A stretch of DNA of 17,285 nucleotides from Baffinella frigidus (GCA_026770585.1 MU646332.1:704086-721370), one strand, 5' to 3'. Shown: positions 6,427-15,108, numbered from the stretch's first letter. Program-made: numbers and translations. Notes: generated by a model from the letters alone, not told the origin.

Positions 6427-6639
6427 GGTTGCGGACTGGAGGAGGAGGCGCAATTCAGGTGGCAGATTTCTCACGGGAGAGGCCTGCTGTTGCTGGAGAC
6501 GCGATGCGGCGCTATTGGGGTGGATGCGGCGGGGCGTAAGGTCACCTTCACGTAAGAAGAGGCGCTTGCACTTTAGATCTGAGATGCAACCCGTCGGATC
6601 TGTTCTCTTCCTTGGACAGGGCGCAACCCCCACACCCCT

Positions 6640-6745
6640 TTTTCAGACCACAAAATTGAATTTGACCACACGGTGCACTGGTCAAATCTCCATAAGCTCT
6701 TTTTAATAACGAAATAACGAAAATAAAGGACTAATAAAGGGCCTA
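6640..6745 (+). other. AT-rich stretch with two AATAAAGG words
   Basis: AAAATAAAGG and CTAATAAAGG occur near 6720 and 6731. They could be poly(A) signals for a plus-strand transcript, but no plus-strand gene is convincing to the left. They lie within the upstream region of the minus gene at 6124-6426. Confidence 0.3.
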
Positions 6746-6894
6746 CGTGTGCTGTATGACGTTCATCAAAAACATTAAAGCTCCATAAAGGACCTAAGCT
6801 CCATAAGCTCCATAAGCTCCGTGCGCGGTACGAACGGCCCTTATGATCTGAGGCTGAACGGTTTCGGGCAGGTGGGCGGACGCGGCTTCACGCT

Positions 6895-7195
6895 TAAAAG
6901 GCTCTGACGTGTGTGGCGGGTTTTTGACGCGTGTGGTGGGGTGAACTTTAACGAGTGTGGGCTGGCTCTGATTGTCTCTGACGCGTCTGGGTTGACTCTG
7001 ACGCGTTTTTCTAGCTCTGCCTCACCCGGGTCGACCGACTATTCTCAAGTTGCACTAAACACAAAACACTAAACACTCAACAGTCAACACTAAACACTCA
7101 ACACTAAACACCTACTGACTCGTGTTGGTGGACATTGACACGAGTGGGTGAGCTCTAACACGTGTGGATTGGCTCTGACGCGTGTGACTTGCCCC
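6895..7195 (+). repeat. degenerate CTCTGACGCGTGTGG minisatellite
   Basis: Units of the form (G)CTCTGACGCGTGTGG...GG recur at a spacing of about 24-30 bases in 6895-7015 and again in 7115-7190. They are separated by a CACTAAA/CACTCAA telomere-like tract (7050-7110). Each unit carries an ACGCGT- or ACACGTGT-like core. No gene. Confidence 0.65.
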
Positions 7196-7229
7196 TAACC
7201 CCTAACATCTCTTTGGTGTCTGTCTGATC

Positions 7230-7490
7230 TCACCTCACACCTCACACCTCACACCCCCACACAACCCATCTCACCTTTTCGAATCTTGTTTCATCTGGGG
7301 TATCCGTGGTTGAAGCTCCTATGCTCCAACCATGGGATATCATGAGCCTCATAACGGCTGACTTGGGTTTGGTTTGTGCGCGAGCCTGTGCCTTTTTGGT
7401 CTAACTCAAACACCCCAAGAGAACCACCCTCTATCCCCTCTTCACGAGCCTCTGCACTGGAGAGCTCAACGCGATCCGAAAGCAAAAATG
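7230..7490. other. CACCTCA microrepeat and unassigned sequence
   Basis: A short TCACACC microrepeat (7230-7260) is followed by unique sequence to about 7484. Short frames on both strands (7291-7485 minus, 7374-7646 plus) run into the neighbouring repeat modules, and I do not support them as genes. Confidence 0.4.
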
Positions 7491-8360
7491 CTTTCTCTGC
7501 AAATCTTTTCTACGGAAAGGCGTGTCGTTGGGCCATGTTGGGAGCATTTAAAACCTAAAGGACCTAAAGGATCCATAAGCTCCGCGGCTGTGCTCACCAC
7601 GGCGTTTCGTTCTAACGGAGCCAGAAACGTGCGTGCTGCTGTATGACGTTCATGAAAGCTCCAATAGCTCCAATAGCTCCAATTGCTCCAAAAGTTGCGG
7701 TGTCCGCCTATGTTGGGAGCTCGAAGAACCTAAAGGACCTAAAGGACCTAAAGGACCTAAAGCTCCATAAAAAATCGTCGGTACACATGCCCGATGAGGA
7801 TACCCTTTAGCCGGTTTCTGCCGCGATCCTTCTACACTGGGGGGGCTGATGTGATCCGAAAGGAGGCATGGCCTTTCTGCAGGATAAGTTGCGGTGTCCG
7901 CCTATGTTGGGAGCTCGAAGAACCTAAAGGACCTAAAGGTACTGTCAAATCTTTAGCAGCATTGTCGTCGGTGGTGGGCTGAGGCTGCGCGCCTGCTGTG
8001 CCGAGTCTTGCGTTCGTGGATACGCACAACGTTAACGTGGGTGGATCTGATGGAGAGAGGATATCGCCGCGGGTGGGAAGGAGGAATGCCGGACCAGAGG
8101 CGCAGCAAATCTTTTTTTCGGCATAAGCTCAATAGGCGTTTCGAATCGAAACTTTCGATCCAGCGGATCCAGAATCGTGTGTGCTGCTGTATGACGTTCA
8201 TTAAAGCTCCATAAGCTCTATAAGCTTCTTGACTAGCTTCTCGAGCCTTCTTCAGACACGCGGCTGTGCTCACCACGGCGTTTCGGTCCGGCGGATATGG
8301 GAACGTGCATGCTGCCGTACAACGTTTATTAAAGCTCCAATAGCTCCAATATTCGTGCAC
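7484..8360 (+). repeat. patchwork of dispersed repeat modules
   Basis: Several modules recur. (i) A 54-bp block starting AAGTTGCGGTGTCCGCCTAT is identical at 7692-7745 and 7886-7939. (ii) CCTAAAGGA hexamer-like arrays occur near 7550, 7728 and 7921. (iii) GCTGCTGTATGACGTTCAT followed by AAAGCTCC(A)ATAGCTCC lies near 6751, 7636, 8181 and 8311. (iv) GCGGCTGTGCTCACCACGGC lies near 7583 and 8260. (v) GATCCGAAAG with a following TTTCTGCA lies near 7471 and 7853. Short frames through them read like 'CCMTFIKAPIAPI' but are broken everywhere, so they are repeat-derived. Confidence 0.75.
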
Positions 8361-8448
8361 GAGGCTGATTGCGTCTTATGCGCCTGCGCAAGGCAAACCG
8401 TGGGGGGGCATGCCGTGCGCTGGGGTCACACAACGCGCCTCCCGGTCT

Positions 8449-9515
8449 CCTAAACCCTAAACCCTGACCCTAAACCCTAAAACCCAGAAACTAGACCCTG
8501 AACCCTGAATCCTAAACCCTAAACCTGGAACCCTGAACCCTAAACCCTGAACCCTAAACCCCAAACCCCAAACCCTAAACCCTAAACTCCAAACTCCAAA
8601 CTCTAAACCCTCAACCCTAAACCCTAACTCCTAAACCCTAAACCCTAACCCTAAACCATAAAACCCAGACCCTAAACCCTAAACCCTAAACTCTGAACCC
8701 TGAACCCTGAACCCTGAACTCTGAACTCCAATCTCTAAACCCACAACCCTCAACCCTAAACCCTTAACCCTTAACCCTAACACTAAACCCTGAAACCCAG
8801 ACCCTAAACCCTAAACCCTGAACCCCAAGCCCGAAACCCTAAACCCCAGACCCTAAACCCTCAACCCTAAACCCTAAACCCTGAACCCTGAACCCTAAAC
8901 CCTAAACCCCGAACCCTAAACCCTAAACTCTGAACCCTAACGAAGGGGAACTCTCAGGGGTCAGTGCAACCCAAAACCCTTAACCCTACGCCCTAAAACC
9001 CTAAACCCTAAACCATAAACCCTACACCATAAACTCTACACCATAAACTCTAAACCCCAGACCCTAAACCCGAAACCCTAAACCCTAAACCCTAAACCCT
9101 AAACTCTAAACCCTAAACCCTAAACCATAAACCCAAGACCCTCAACCCTAAACACTCAACCCCAAGCCCCAAACCTCAACCCCTAAACCTTAAACCTTAA
9201 ACCTTAAACCTTAAACCTTAAACCACATACCCAAAACCCAAAACCCTAAACCCTAAACCCTAAACCCTAAACGCCAACTTTCAAAACCCAAACAATGAAC
9301 CCGGAATAACCCTTGACCCCAAATACTAAACTGCAAACCCTAATCTCTAAATCATGAACGCTAAAACCTGAACCTCAAACCCTTAGCCCCAAACCCTAAA
9401 TCCTAAACCCTAACCCACAAACTCAAAAACCAAGAACTTAAACCCTAGACCCTGAACCCTGAACCCTGAACACTCAACCCAAAACCCCAAACCCTAAAAC
9501 CTGACCCCTAAAACC
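8449..9515 (+). repeat. interstitial CCCTAAA array 1 (about 1.07 kb)
   Basis: Near-continuous 7-mers CCCTAAA with frequent CCCTGAA, CCCTCAA, CCCCAAA, CCATAAA and CCTTAAA variants. One short unique interruption (GAAGGGGAACTCTCAGGGGTCA) lies near 8942. The degeneracy shows it is an old interstitial telomere-like array. No gene. Confidence 0.9.
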
Positions 9516-9849
9516 GTTTTTTTGAGCGGGCTGATCTGAAAAACCGTCATCTCAAAAATTCTAACTGGCCGGAGATCCTGAGGATTCCGCTTAGGTCCAA
9601 AATTCCAACTGGCCGGAATTGATTTTGAAAAAGACTTAAATTGTAAGGGCCCCTTACAAGTTTAAGTCTTTTTGTAAAGCGCGAAAATATATTTTTCGTG
9701 AGGCGGGCCCGTCATTCAAACGGCCATTACTCTTCGACCCCTGGGCCAAATCAATTGATCTTGGATGGATTTCCTAGGATATTGTCCTCTTTCGATCTGT
9801 GTAGATACTTCCTCCAGATGAAGTTTCACCCGGATTTACTCAGCCAGAG
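9516..9849. other. unique island with a long hairpin
   Basis: Unique sequence between two telomere-like arrays of opposite orientation. 9628-9673 forms a hairpin: AAAAAGACTTAAATTGTAAG with its following G pairs with the complementary CCTTACAA, bulged G, TTTAAGTCTTTTT, over a 3-nt loop. Just before it are two near-copies of AAAATTCYAACTGGCCGGA (9555 and 9599). No gene is visible here. The hairpin could be a small element end or a structured RNA signal. Confidence 0.6.
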
Positions 9850-10266
9850 CTAGACACCGGGAGGGCTGTGCAGAAGCCCCTTATGTTCTCTCTCTCTCTC
9901 TCTCTCTCTATCTCTCACTCGCTCGCTCGCTCGCTCGCACGCAAGCAGCAGCAGACATTCGTACGGCGTCGATCCCTGTTTGTTTGACTCATCATCTGCC
10001 TGCAGGAGCACGATTTTCCGGACTGCCCTTGCAAGCACATCCTGCTGCTGTGTGAATTGGATCTTACGTGTGCCTACTGTCATCGTCGCTTCCTGTGCAG
10101 ATGCTGTGAACGTCGGTCTGAACCGAACCCAGACCTCTGCTAAGTATCCCAGGTCGTCGATCTTCTGGAAGTCGGCCTTTTTCCCTGCGAAGTGGTTCTG
10201 ATCGTCTGCCGCAAAAGTGCCAGTCGGCAATCCGAATAACTTCTCGCCTGGTTTCGGGTTTAGGGT
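9850..10266 (-). CDS. open frame fragment of unknown function (partial, no ATG)
   Basis: On the minus strand a frame is open from within the telomere-like array (TAA at 10267) to a stop at 9850. About 100 residues have balanced, protein-like composition, including KPGEKLFGLPTGTFAADDQN, LGYLAEVWVRFRPTF, TRKIQFTQQQDVLARAVRK and LLQADDESNKQG. The last 30 residues run through a CTCG/CT microsatellite as ACERASERVRDRERER. No ATG precedes the good part, and the N-terminal side is cut by repeats, so this is either one exon or a truncated gene. I do not recognise the family. Confidence 0.35.
   Translation of the reverse strand, partial: TLNPKPGEKLFGLPTGTFAADDQNHFAGKKADFQKIDDLGYLAEVWVRFRPTFTASAQEATMTVGTRKIQFTQQQDVLARAVRKIVLLQADDESNKQGSTPYECLLLLACERASERVRDREREREREHKGLLHSPPGV
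9885..9945 (+). repeat. CT / CTCG microsatellite
   Basis: TCTCTC dinucleotide runs followed by (GCTC)n tetranucleotides, overlapping the 3' end of the minus-strand open frame. Confidence 0.9.
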
Positions 10267-10308
10267 TTAGGTTTTAGGGTTTAGGGTTTAGGGTTTAGGG
10301 TTTAGGGT

Positions 10309-10340
<32 letters not shown>

Positions 10341-10478
10341 GATTCAGGGTTTAGGGCTCAGGATTTACGGTTGAGGGTTGAAGTTTTAGGGGTCGAGGGT
10401 TTAGGGTTTAGGGTTTAGGGTTTAGGGTTTAGGGTTTAGGGTTTAGGGTTTAGGGTTTAGGGTTCAGGGTTTAGGGTG
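10255..10478 (-). repeat. interstitial telomere-like array in reverse orientation (TTTAGGG)
   Basis: About 220 bases of GGGTTTA 7-mers, with GGGTTGA variants in the middle. This is the only array in the window whose G-rich strand is the plus strand; all others read CCCTAAA. With array 1 it brackets the 740-bp island 9516-10254. Confidence 0.95.
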
Positions 10479-11045
10479 CAGGGGATCAAAATTTGAAACA
10501 AATCAGAACGCGCCAGCGACCGTTCCAAGATTACAAGCACCTTATGAGTGAGGTACCCATGTATTGATAGCACCACGGTCACCATGCACTCACCCCATTG
10601 GCGGCCAGGTTTCACATGAAAGGACTCAGCGAGAAGCCGTGCACATTCTACACGGTGTGTGCGAAGGGAGAACGCCACCAGCAACGCATCACCTCCGTAA
10701 CCGCCTCAGACTCCTTGTAGGGGTACTGTCCTTCCTCGAACATGTAGGGGTATTGTCCTTCCTCGAACAAAAGGTAAACCTTAAAACCCCAAGGTCGGCG
10801 AAACGCGGTCAGTGCGCGGTCCTTAGATTCAACACCCACAAAGAGAGCGCTCGGTGTGGTCCTTAAAGTCAGAACAATTAGGGACCGCGCTCAACTCGGT
10901 CGGTGTGGACCTTAAATTCAGTCAGTCTAATCAAGGCACACGCTCAACTCAGTCGGTGTGCTGTCCTTCATTAGACCGTGAATCTTCTTCTGCACCCTCG
11001 CCCCCGCACTGGAATCTGAAGTGTCGACCTTCATAAATTAAGGAT
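10479..11045. other. unique island with short tandem duplications
   Basis: 10716-10742 and 10743-10769 are a 27-bp tandem duplication (TGTAGGGGTAYTGTCCTTCC and following) with one difference. 10845-10985 holds about three degenerate units of the form CGCTCAACTCRGTCGGTGTG...CCTT(A)AA. A solo end of the family-1 element (CCTTATGAGTGAGGTACCCATGTA) lies at about 10541-10564. Frames here are short and unconvincing. Confidence 0.6.
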
Positions 11046-11540
11046 CCTAAACACTAAACACTAAACACCAAAAACCTAAACCCTAAACCCTAAACCCTAA
11101 ACCCTAAACCCTAAACCCTAAACCCTGAACCCTGAACCCTACACCCTACACCATACACCATAGAACCTAAACCCCAAACCCCAAACCCCTGAACACTAAA
11201 CCCTTAACCCTTAACCCTAAACCCTAAACCCTAAATTCCAAACCCTGAACCCTCAACACGTAACCCTCAACCATGAACCCTTAAACATAAACATTAAATC
11301 TTAAACCCTAAACCCTAAACCCTAAACCCTAAACCACCCTTCACCCTAAACCCTAAACCCTAAACCCTAAACCCTAAACCCTAAACCCTAAACCCTAAAC
11401 CATAACCCCTAAACCCTCAACCCTAAACCCTACACCGTAAACCCTAAACCCTAAACTCTAAATACTAAATACTAAACAACAAACACTGAACCTTGAACCC
11501 TGAACCCTAAACCCTGAAACCTGAGACCTACACACTGAAC
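11046..11540 (+). repeat. interstitial CCCTAAA array 2
   Basis: Starts with CACTAAA units, then contains long perfect CCCTAAA runs (about 11078-11127 and 11344-11402) mixed with CCCTGAA, CCTTAAA and TACTAAA variants. No gene. Confidence 0.95.
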
Positions 11541-11952
11541 CCCTTCACCACAAACTCTGACAGCTTGTCAAGGCACTATTGTACAGGTCACAAGTGCCCC
11601 TCTTAGGTTTGCTCTGAGACTCTTTCGGGGTCTAATTACGGGGTGGGCTTTACATATATATAGTCTCCCCTCCAGGGGAGGCCGGCTTTTGAGGAAGCGT
11701 GGGAAGGTGCGACGCGTCTGTATCAAGTGAATGCCCAATCCTTGATCCTGTGGACGTTGGGGCGAGCTGGCTGCATCTCCCTTTCCTCGCTGCAGCTGCT
11801 ATTGCTGCGCTTGCTACTGTGCTTCCAGTGGCCTGCTCCTGCGTTCCTGTGCGCGCGCTGAAGATCAGCGACACCTTCTTCGACCCCAGGGACGTGGACA
11901 GGCCTGCTCAGGGCGTACCGGGCTAGCTGCCCCGGTATGCTCTGACACAGCA
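11541..11952 (+). other. unique island with TATA-like motif and weak open frame
   Basis: ACATATATATAG at about 11652 is followed by GC-balanced sequence. A plus frame of 75 codons (11699-11926, no ATG) includes a hydrophobic stretch LHLPFLAAAAIAALATVLPV and then LKISDTFFDPRDVDRPAQG. It could be one exon of a membrane protein, but there is no start codon or clear splice context, and two minus frames of similar length overlap it. I do not call a gene. Confidence 0.35.
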
Positions 11953-13745
11953 GAACCCTCAACCATTAACCCTAAACCATAAACCCTAAACACTAAACCC
12001 TAAACCCTAAACACAAAACCATAAACCCTATACCCTAAACCCTAAATCCTCAACCCTCAACCCTGAAACCTAAACCCTAAAACCTCAACCCTCAACCCTC
12101 AACCCTTAACCCTCAACCCTAAACCCTGAACCCTAAACCCTAAACCCTAAACCCTAAACTCTGACGCTAAACCCTTAACCATGAACCCAGAGCCACAAAC
12201 CCTAAACCCTAAACCCCAAACCCTACACACTCAACCCTGAGCTCTAAACCCTCAACCCTGAAACCTCGAGCCAAACACCTAAAGCCCAAACCATGTATCC
12301 CCCAAAAAATCCCCAAACCCCAAACCTCCAACCCGAAACCCTTTAAACCATAAGTCCCTAAACCTTCAACCTTAAAACCCTAAACCCTAAACCCTAAACC
12401 ATGAACCCTAAACCATAATAATTAAATCATAGACCATAAACCCCAAACCCTAAACAATAACCCCAAATTCCTAAACCCCGTAAACTCTAACCCCGAACCC
12501 CTTTATTCTAAAACCTAAACCCTAAACCCTACACCAAAAACTTTGAACACCAAACCACACACCATAAACCATAAACTCAAACCTCAAATCCTAAAGACTT
12601 ACACAAACCCTAATCCCTAAAACCTCAACCCGAAACCTCAAACACCACCAAACCCTAAACCCTGACCCTAACCCTGAACTAACCATAACCCTAAACTCTG
12701 GACCCTGAAACTTAGAGCCAAACACCAAAAAAACAAACCATGAATCCTGAACCAAAATCCACAAACCCCAAACCCCAAACCCTAAACCCCTAAACCATAA
12801 CCCCTAAACCATAAACCCTGAACCCTGAACCCTAAACCATAAACCATAGGCCCCCCACCCTAAACCATAATCCCCGATGCCTGAAGACCCTAACCCCCAA
12901 CCCCCGAACCCTCAACTCTAAATCCTGAACCATGAACCCTGAACCCTAAACCCTAAACACTGAACCCTTAACCCTGAACCCTAAACCCTAAACCACAAAC
13001 CCACAATCCTCAAATCAAACCTGATATCCCAAACCCTCACCCAAACCCTAAACCCTACACTCTGAACCCTCAACTCTGAACTCTAAACCCCAAACCATTA
13101 TCCCTAAACCCCAAACTCTGAACCATAAATCCTAAAACCTAAAGCCTAAAGCCCAAAGCTTAAAAACTTAATCCTAAATCCTTGACACTAAACACTCAAC
13201 GCTAACTCCCAAACACTACACCCTAAATCCTGAACCCTAAACCCTAAACAATGAACCCCAGACCCTCGTAACCAACCCCAGACCCTCGTAACCAACCTGA
13301 ACCCTAAACCCAAAACCCTAAACCCTCAACCCTAAACCCTAAACCCTAAACCCTAAACCCTAAACCCTAAACCCTGAACCCTAAACCCTAAACCCAACAC
13401 CCAAAAACCCTAGACTCAAACCTGAAATCCTTAACCCTTACCCAAACCCTAAACCCCAAACCCTGACACCCGAACTCTCAATCCTAAACCCCAAACCATG
13501 AATCCTAAATCCTAAACCCTAAACTCCAAAGAATAAAGCCTGAAGCCTAAAGCCTAAAGCATAAAGACTAAATCCTGAACCCTAAACCCTAATCCCTAAA
13601 CCCTAAAAACTAACCACTGAACCCTGAACACTGAACCCTGAACACTGAACCCTGAACCCTGAACCCTGAACCCTGTACCCTGAACCCTAAACCTTGTAAA
13701 CCCCAGACCCTGAACCCTCAATCCTGTTCCCCAAACCCTCACCCC
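11953..13745 (+). repeat. interstitial CCCTAAA array 3 (about 1.8 kb)
   Basis: The longest telomere-like tract in the window, highly degenerate (CCATAAA, CCCTCAA, CCCCAAA, CCTGAAG and others) with islands of perfect CCCTAAA, for example 13329-13375, and a CCCTGAA/CACTGAA run at 13616-13685. A 21-bp tandem duplication (CCCAGACCCTCGTAACCAAC) lies at about 13257-13297. No gene. Confidence 0.9.
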
Positions 13746-13761
13746 TTTTTCTTAAAATCAA

Positions 13762-13916
13762 GAAAACGCAGGGGTCAAATCCGGTGCGTTTTCGTGGTAT
13801 GCGCTTTCTTGTAGACGAGGTACAGTACCCCTGTGACGCAAGATTTAGTCAACCCTCTGGCAGTAGGACCTACCAATGTAAGAAAACGGAGGGGTTGAAT
13901 CCGATCCGTTTTCTTA
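13762..13916. repeat. two related hairpins with compensatory arm change
   Basis: Hairpin 1 pairs GAAAACGCA (13762-13770) with TGCGTTTTC (13785-13793). Hairpin 2, 120 bp later, pairs GAAAACGGA (13882-13890) with TCCGTTTTC (13905-13913), extended by TAA/TTA. The single arm difference is compensated (C-G to G-C). The loops are alike (GGGGTCAAATCCGG and GGGGTTGAATCCGA). Each hairpin is followed by a diverged family-1 terminal repeat (ACGAGGTACAGTACCCCTG and ACGAGGTATCCCTGTA). Confidence 0.75.
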
Positions 13917-13970
13917 AGTTGTGTTTTCATACACGAGGTATCCCTGTAAGGGATAGGCGAGGCACCCCTG

Positions 13971-14091
13971 TACAGGGGTACCTCGCTCATAAGAAACCGA
14001 ACCCCCCTAGGACCCTACAGCAGGGAAATGCCTAGGGCCCTATGGTGGTCCTATGGGGGGGGCAGTTTCTTATGAGCGAGGTACCCCTGTA
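13971..14091. mobile_element. family-1 121-bp MITE-like element, copy 4
   Basis: The terminal inverted repeats 13971-13996 and 14066-14091 match copies 1 and 2, and the length is again 121 bp although it lies 9 kb away. The core has CCTAGGACCCTACAGCAGGG, GGGCCCTATGGTGGTCCTA and a G run. It abuts an older terminal repeat to its left (GGCGAGGCACCCCTGTA, ending at 13972). Confidence 0.85.
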
Positions 14092-14094
14092 CAC

Positions 14095-14480
14095 AGCGCG
14101 CGTTGGTTCAAGGCGCTGTACATTCTAGGTTCCAGAGACGCGCGATGCAATCGTGGACGAGTGCATGTAGAAGGAAAATGGTCCCTTCTCGAATGCGCTA
14201 GTTTTCAACTGTCCTCTCTGCTACGTACACCTGAACAGTGTGCGTGTGCCTCCCCGTTGCACCCTCGAGAAAAGACGCAGTGAGGGATGCGGCCTTGCGC
14301 GAGAAGAGAGACAAAGAGGCCTCTGGTGCAACGCCACACCCTTGTCCCTGCTGTTGCAGTGGAGCGAGAGAGGTGAGAGAAGCCACACAACTAGGGAGAT
14401 AAAAACAACCTTGGACCCTAAGCCCCCCAACCCCTCACCTTTGCGCAAGCGCGAGAGGAGACACACGGAAGTTGCGCTAC
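14095..14480. other. unique stretch without a supported gene
   Basis: No repeat or domain is recognisable. A plus frame of 213 codons (14240-14881) has no ATG start. It passes antisense through the orphan histone 3' element and through mobile-element ends, so I treat it as chance. Minus frames overlapping it are low-information. Confidence 0.4.
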
Positions 14481-14486
14481 TTAGGC

Positions 14487-14622
14487 TTTATTCATCGCGG
14501 CACGAAAGAGAAGCTAGGGGGAGTCGAACCGCCCAGAGCCTGCCTAAAACATCCTACGAGAGGTGGAACCAGGCCAGGCCCACGCGCCAGCGCAGCCCCT
14601 TGGTTGTGGTGTTGAACACCAC
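14487..14622 (-). terminator. orphan histone-type 3' end (stem-loop to poly(A) signal)
   Basis: On the minus strand, in order: GTGGTGTTCAACACCAC (14622-14606), a tight version of the stem-loops of the two histone genes; GCTGGCGCGTGG (14591-14580); GGTTCGACTCC (14530-14520); and AATAAAG (14492-14486). Order and words are the same as downstream of the H1-like gene, with about 50 extra bases between the second and third parts. No histone coding sequence is visible upstream (14623-14880), where a back-to-back pair of family-1 terminal repeats lies. I infer the relic 3' end of a lost or displaced histone gene. Confidence 0.5.
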
Positions 14623-14670
14623 CAGTACAGTGCAGAGCGGTGCAGTGCAGGAACGCTTTCGAGCGCTCGC

Positions 14671-14687
14671 CACCTACACTGTAGGTG
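14671..14687. repeat. 17-nt palindrome CACCTACACTGTAGGTG
   Basis: Eight-base arms around one central base. It lies between the orphan histone-type 3' end and the mobile-element ends. Function unknown. Confidence 0.7.
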
Positions 14688-14757
14688 CGTGTACATGTAA
14701 TGTGACAACGGTCGGTGGTACGTTTTCAAAATTTGAACTCCTGGTTCTTATCAGCAC

Positions 14758-14816
14758 CGTTTCTTGTGGCGAGGTCCGCTGTACATGCAAGGGGTACCTC
14801 GTGCATAAGGAGGCGC
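14758..14816. mobile_element. two diverged family-1 terminal repeats back to back
   Basis: A right-type end (TTTCTTGTGGCGAGG...CTGTA) is followed directly by a left-type end (CATGCAAGGGGTACCTCGTG, then CATAAGGAGG). The ends face away from each other, so this is a junction between two lost elements or a rearranged one. Confidence 0.6.
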
Positions 14817-15021
14817 AGACCCCACGGCAGATATCGTCCTACATGTACTGCATAGCCACGGCCACGCTGGCAAGTTCCTGAATGTCAGGTAACTCTGGGC
14901 ACTTCGGGTCAGCCATAACCAGGAGGGTAGCACTGAGGCACACTCGCAGTGGGTCAAGGCGCGAGGCAGAGAGCAAGGGGCGTATTCCAGGACACAGGCG
15001 CATGTATTGAGCTTGCTTCAC

Positions 15022-15027
15022 TTTATT
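15022..15027 (-). terminator. poly(A) signal AATAAA of the H1-like gene
   Basis: The minus strand reads GAATAATAAAGTG, with AATAAA ending 152 nt after the stop codon. The same word AATAAAG follows the H4 gene and the orphan 3' end, so the pairing with a histone stem-loop is systematic. Confidence 0.55.
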
Positions 15028-15034
15028 ATTCACG

Positions 15035-15071
15035 TTCGTAGCGGTCGCGTGGAGTCGAACCACGCGCCAGC
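15035..15071 (-). promoter_or_regulatory. 3' UTR element: GCTGGCGCG motif and TTCGACT hairpin
   Basis: The minus strand carries GCTGGCGCG (15071-15063), which overlaps a 7-bp hairpin CGCGTGG-TTCGACT-CCACGCG. An outer stem AGCGGTC/GACCGCT (about 15091-15085 with 15044-15038) encloses both. The inner hairpin looks like a tRNA T-arm, and GGTTCGACTCC matches the Pol III B-box consensus, but no whole tRNA can be folded. It lies between the histone stem-loop and the poly(A) signal. Confidence 0.5.
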
Positions 15072-15092
15072 ACCATGTTGCCGGACCGCTTT

Positions 15093-15108
15093 GGTGTTGA
15101 AAAACACC
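15093..15108 (-). terminator. histone 3' stem-loop of the H1-like gene
   Basis: GGTGTTTTTCAACACC on the minus strand: a 6-bp stem GGTGTT/AACACC and a 4-nt loop TTTC. This is the exact geometry (16 nt, U-rich loop ending in C) of the stem-loop bound by SLBP at the 3' end of replication-dependent histone mRNAs. It starts 66 nt after the TAA. The stem bases differ from the animal GGCTCT/AGAGCC consensus. Confidence 0.75.

Noticed and set aside
6047-6706. 219-codon plus-strand open frame
   Set aside because: Overlaps antisense the minus-strand protein, which has a sensible anchor and cysteine pattern. The plus frame is Arg/Cys/Gly-rich without features.
11699-11926. Small membrane protein gene behind a TATA-like motif
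   Set aside because: No ATG in frame and an in-frame stop just upstream; comparable frames on the other strand. Kept only as a described island.
8449-13745. Functional chromosome end
   Set aside because: The repeats are degenerate, interrupted by unique islands, present in both orientations and followed by genes to the right, so they are interstitial.
14240-14881. 213-codon plus-strand open frame
   Set aside because: Starts with GTG, has no recognisable domain, runs antisense through the orphan histone 3' module and includes mobile-element ends.
15037-15108. tRNA gene on the minus strand (TTCGACT loop, 7-bp closing stem)
   Set aside because: The T-arm-like hairpin is good, but there is no D-arm or anticodon arm, the closing stem encloses too few bases, and the region is the 3' UTR of the H1-like gene.
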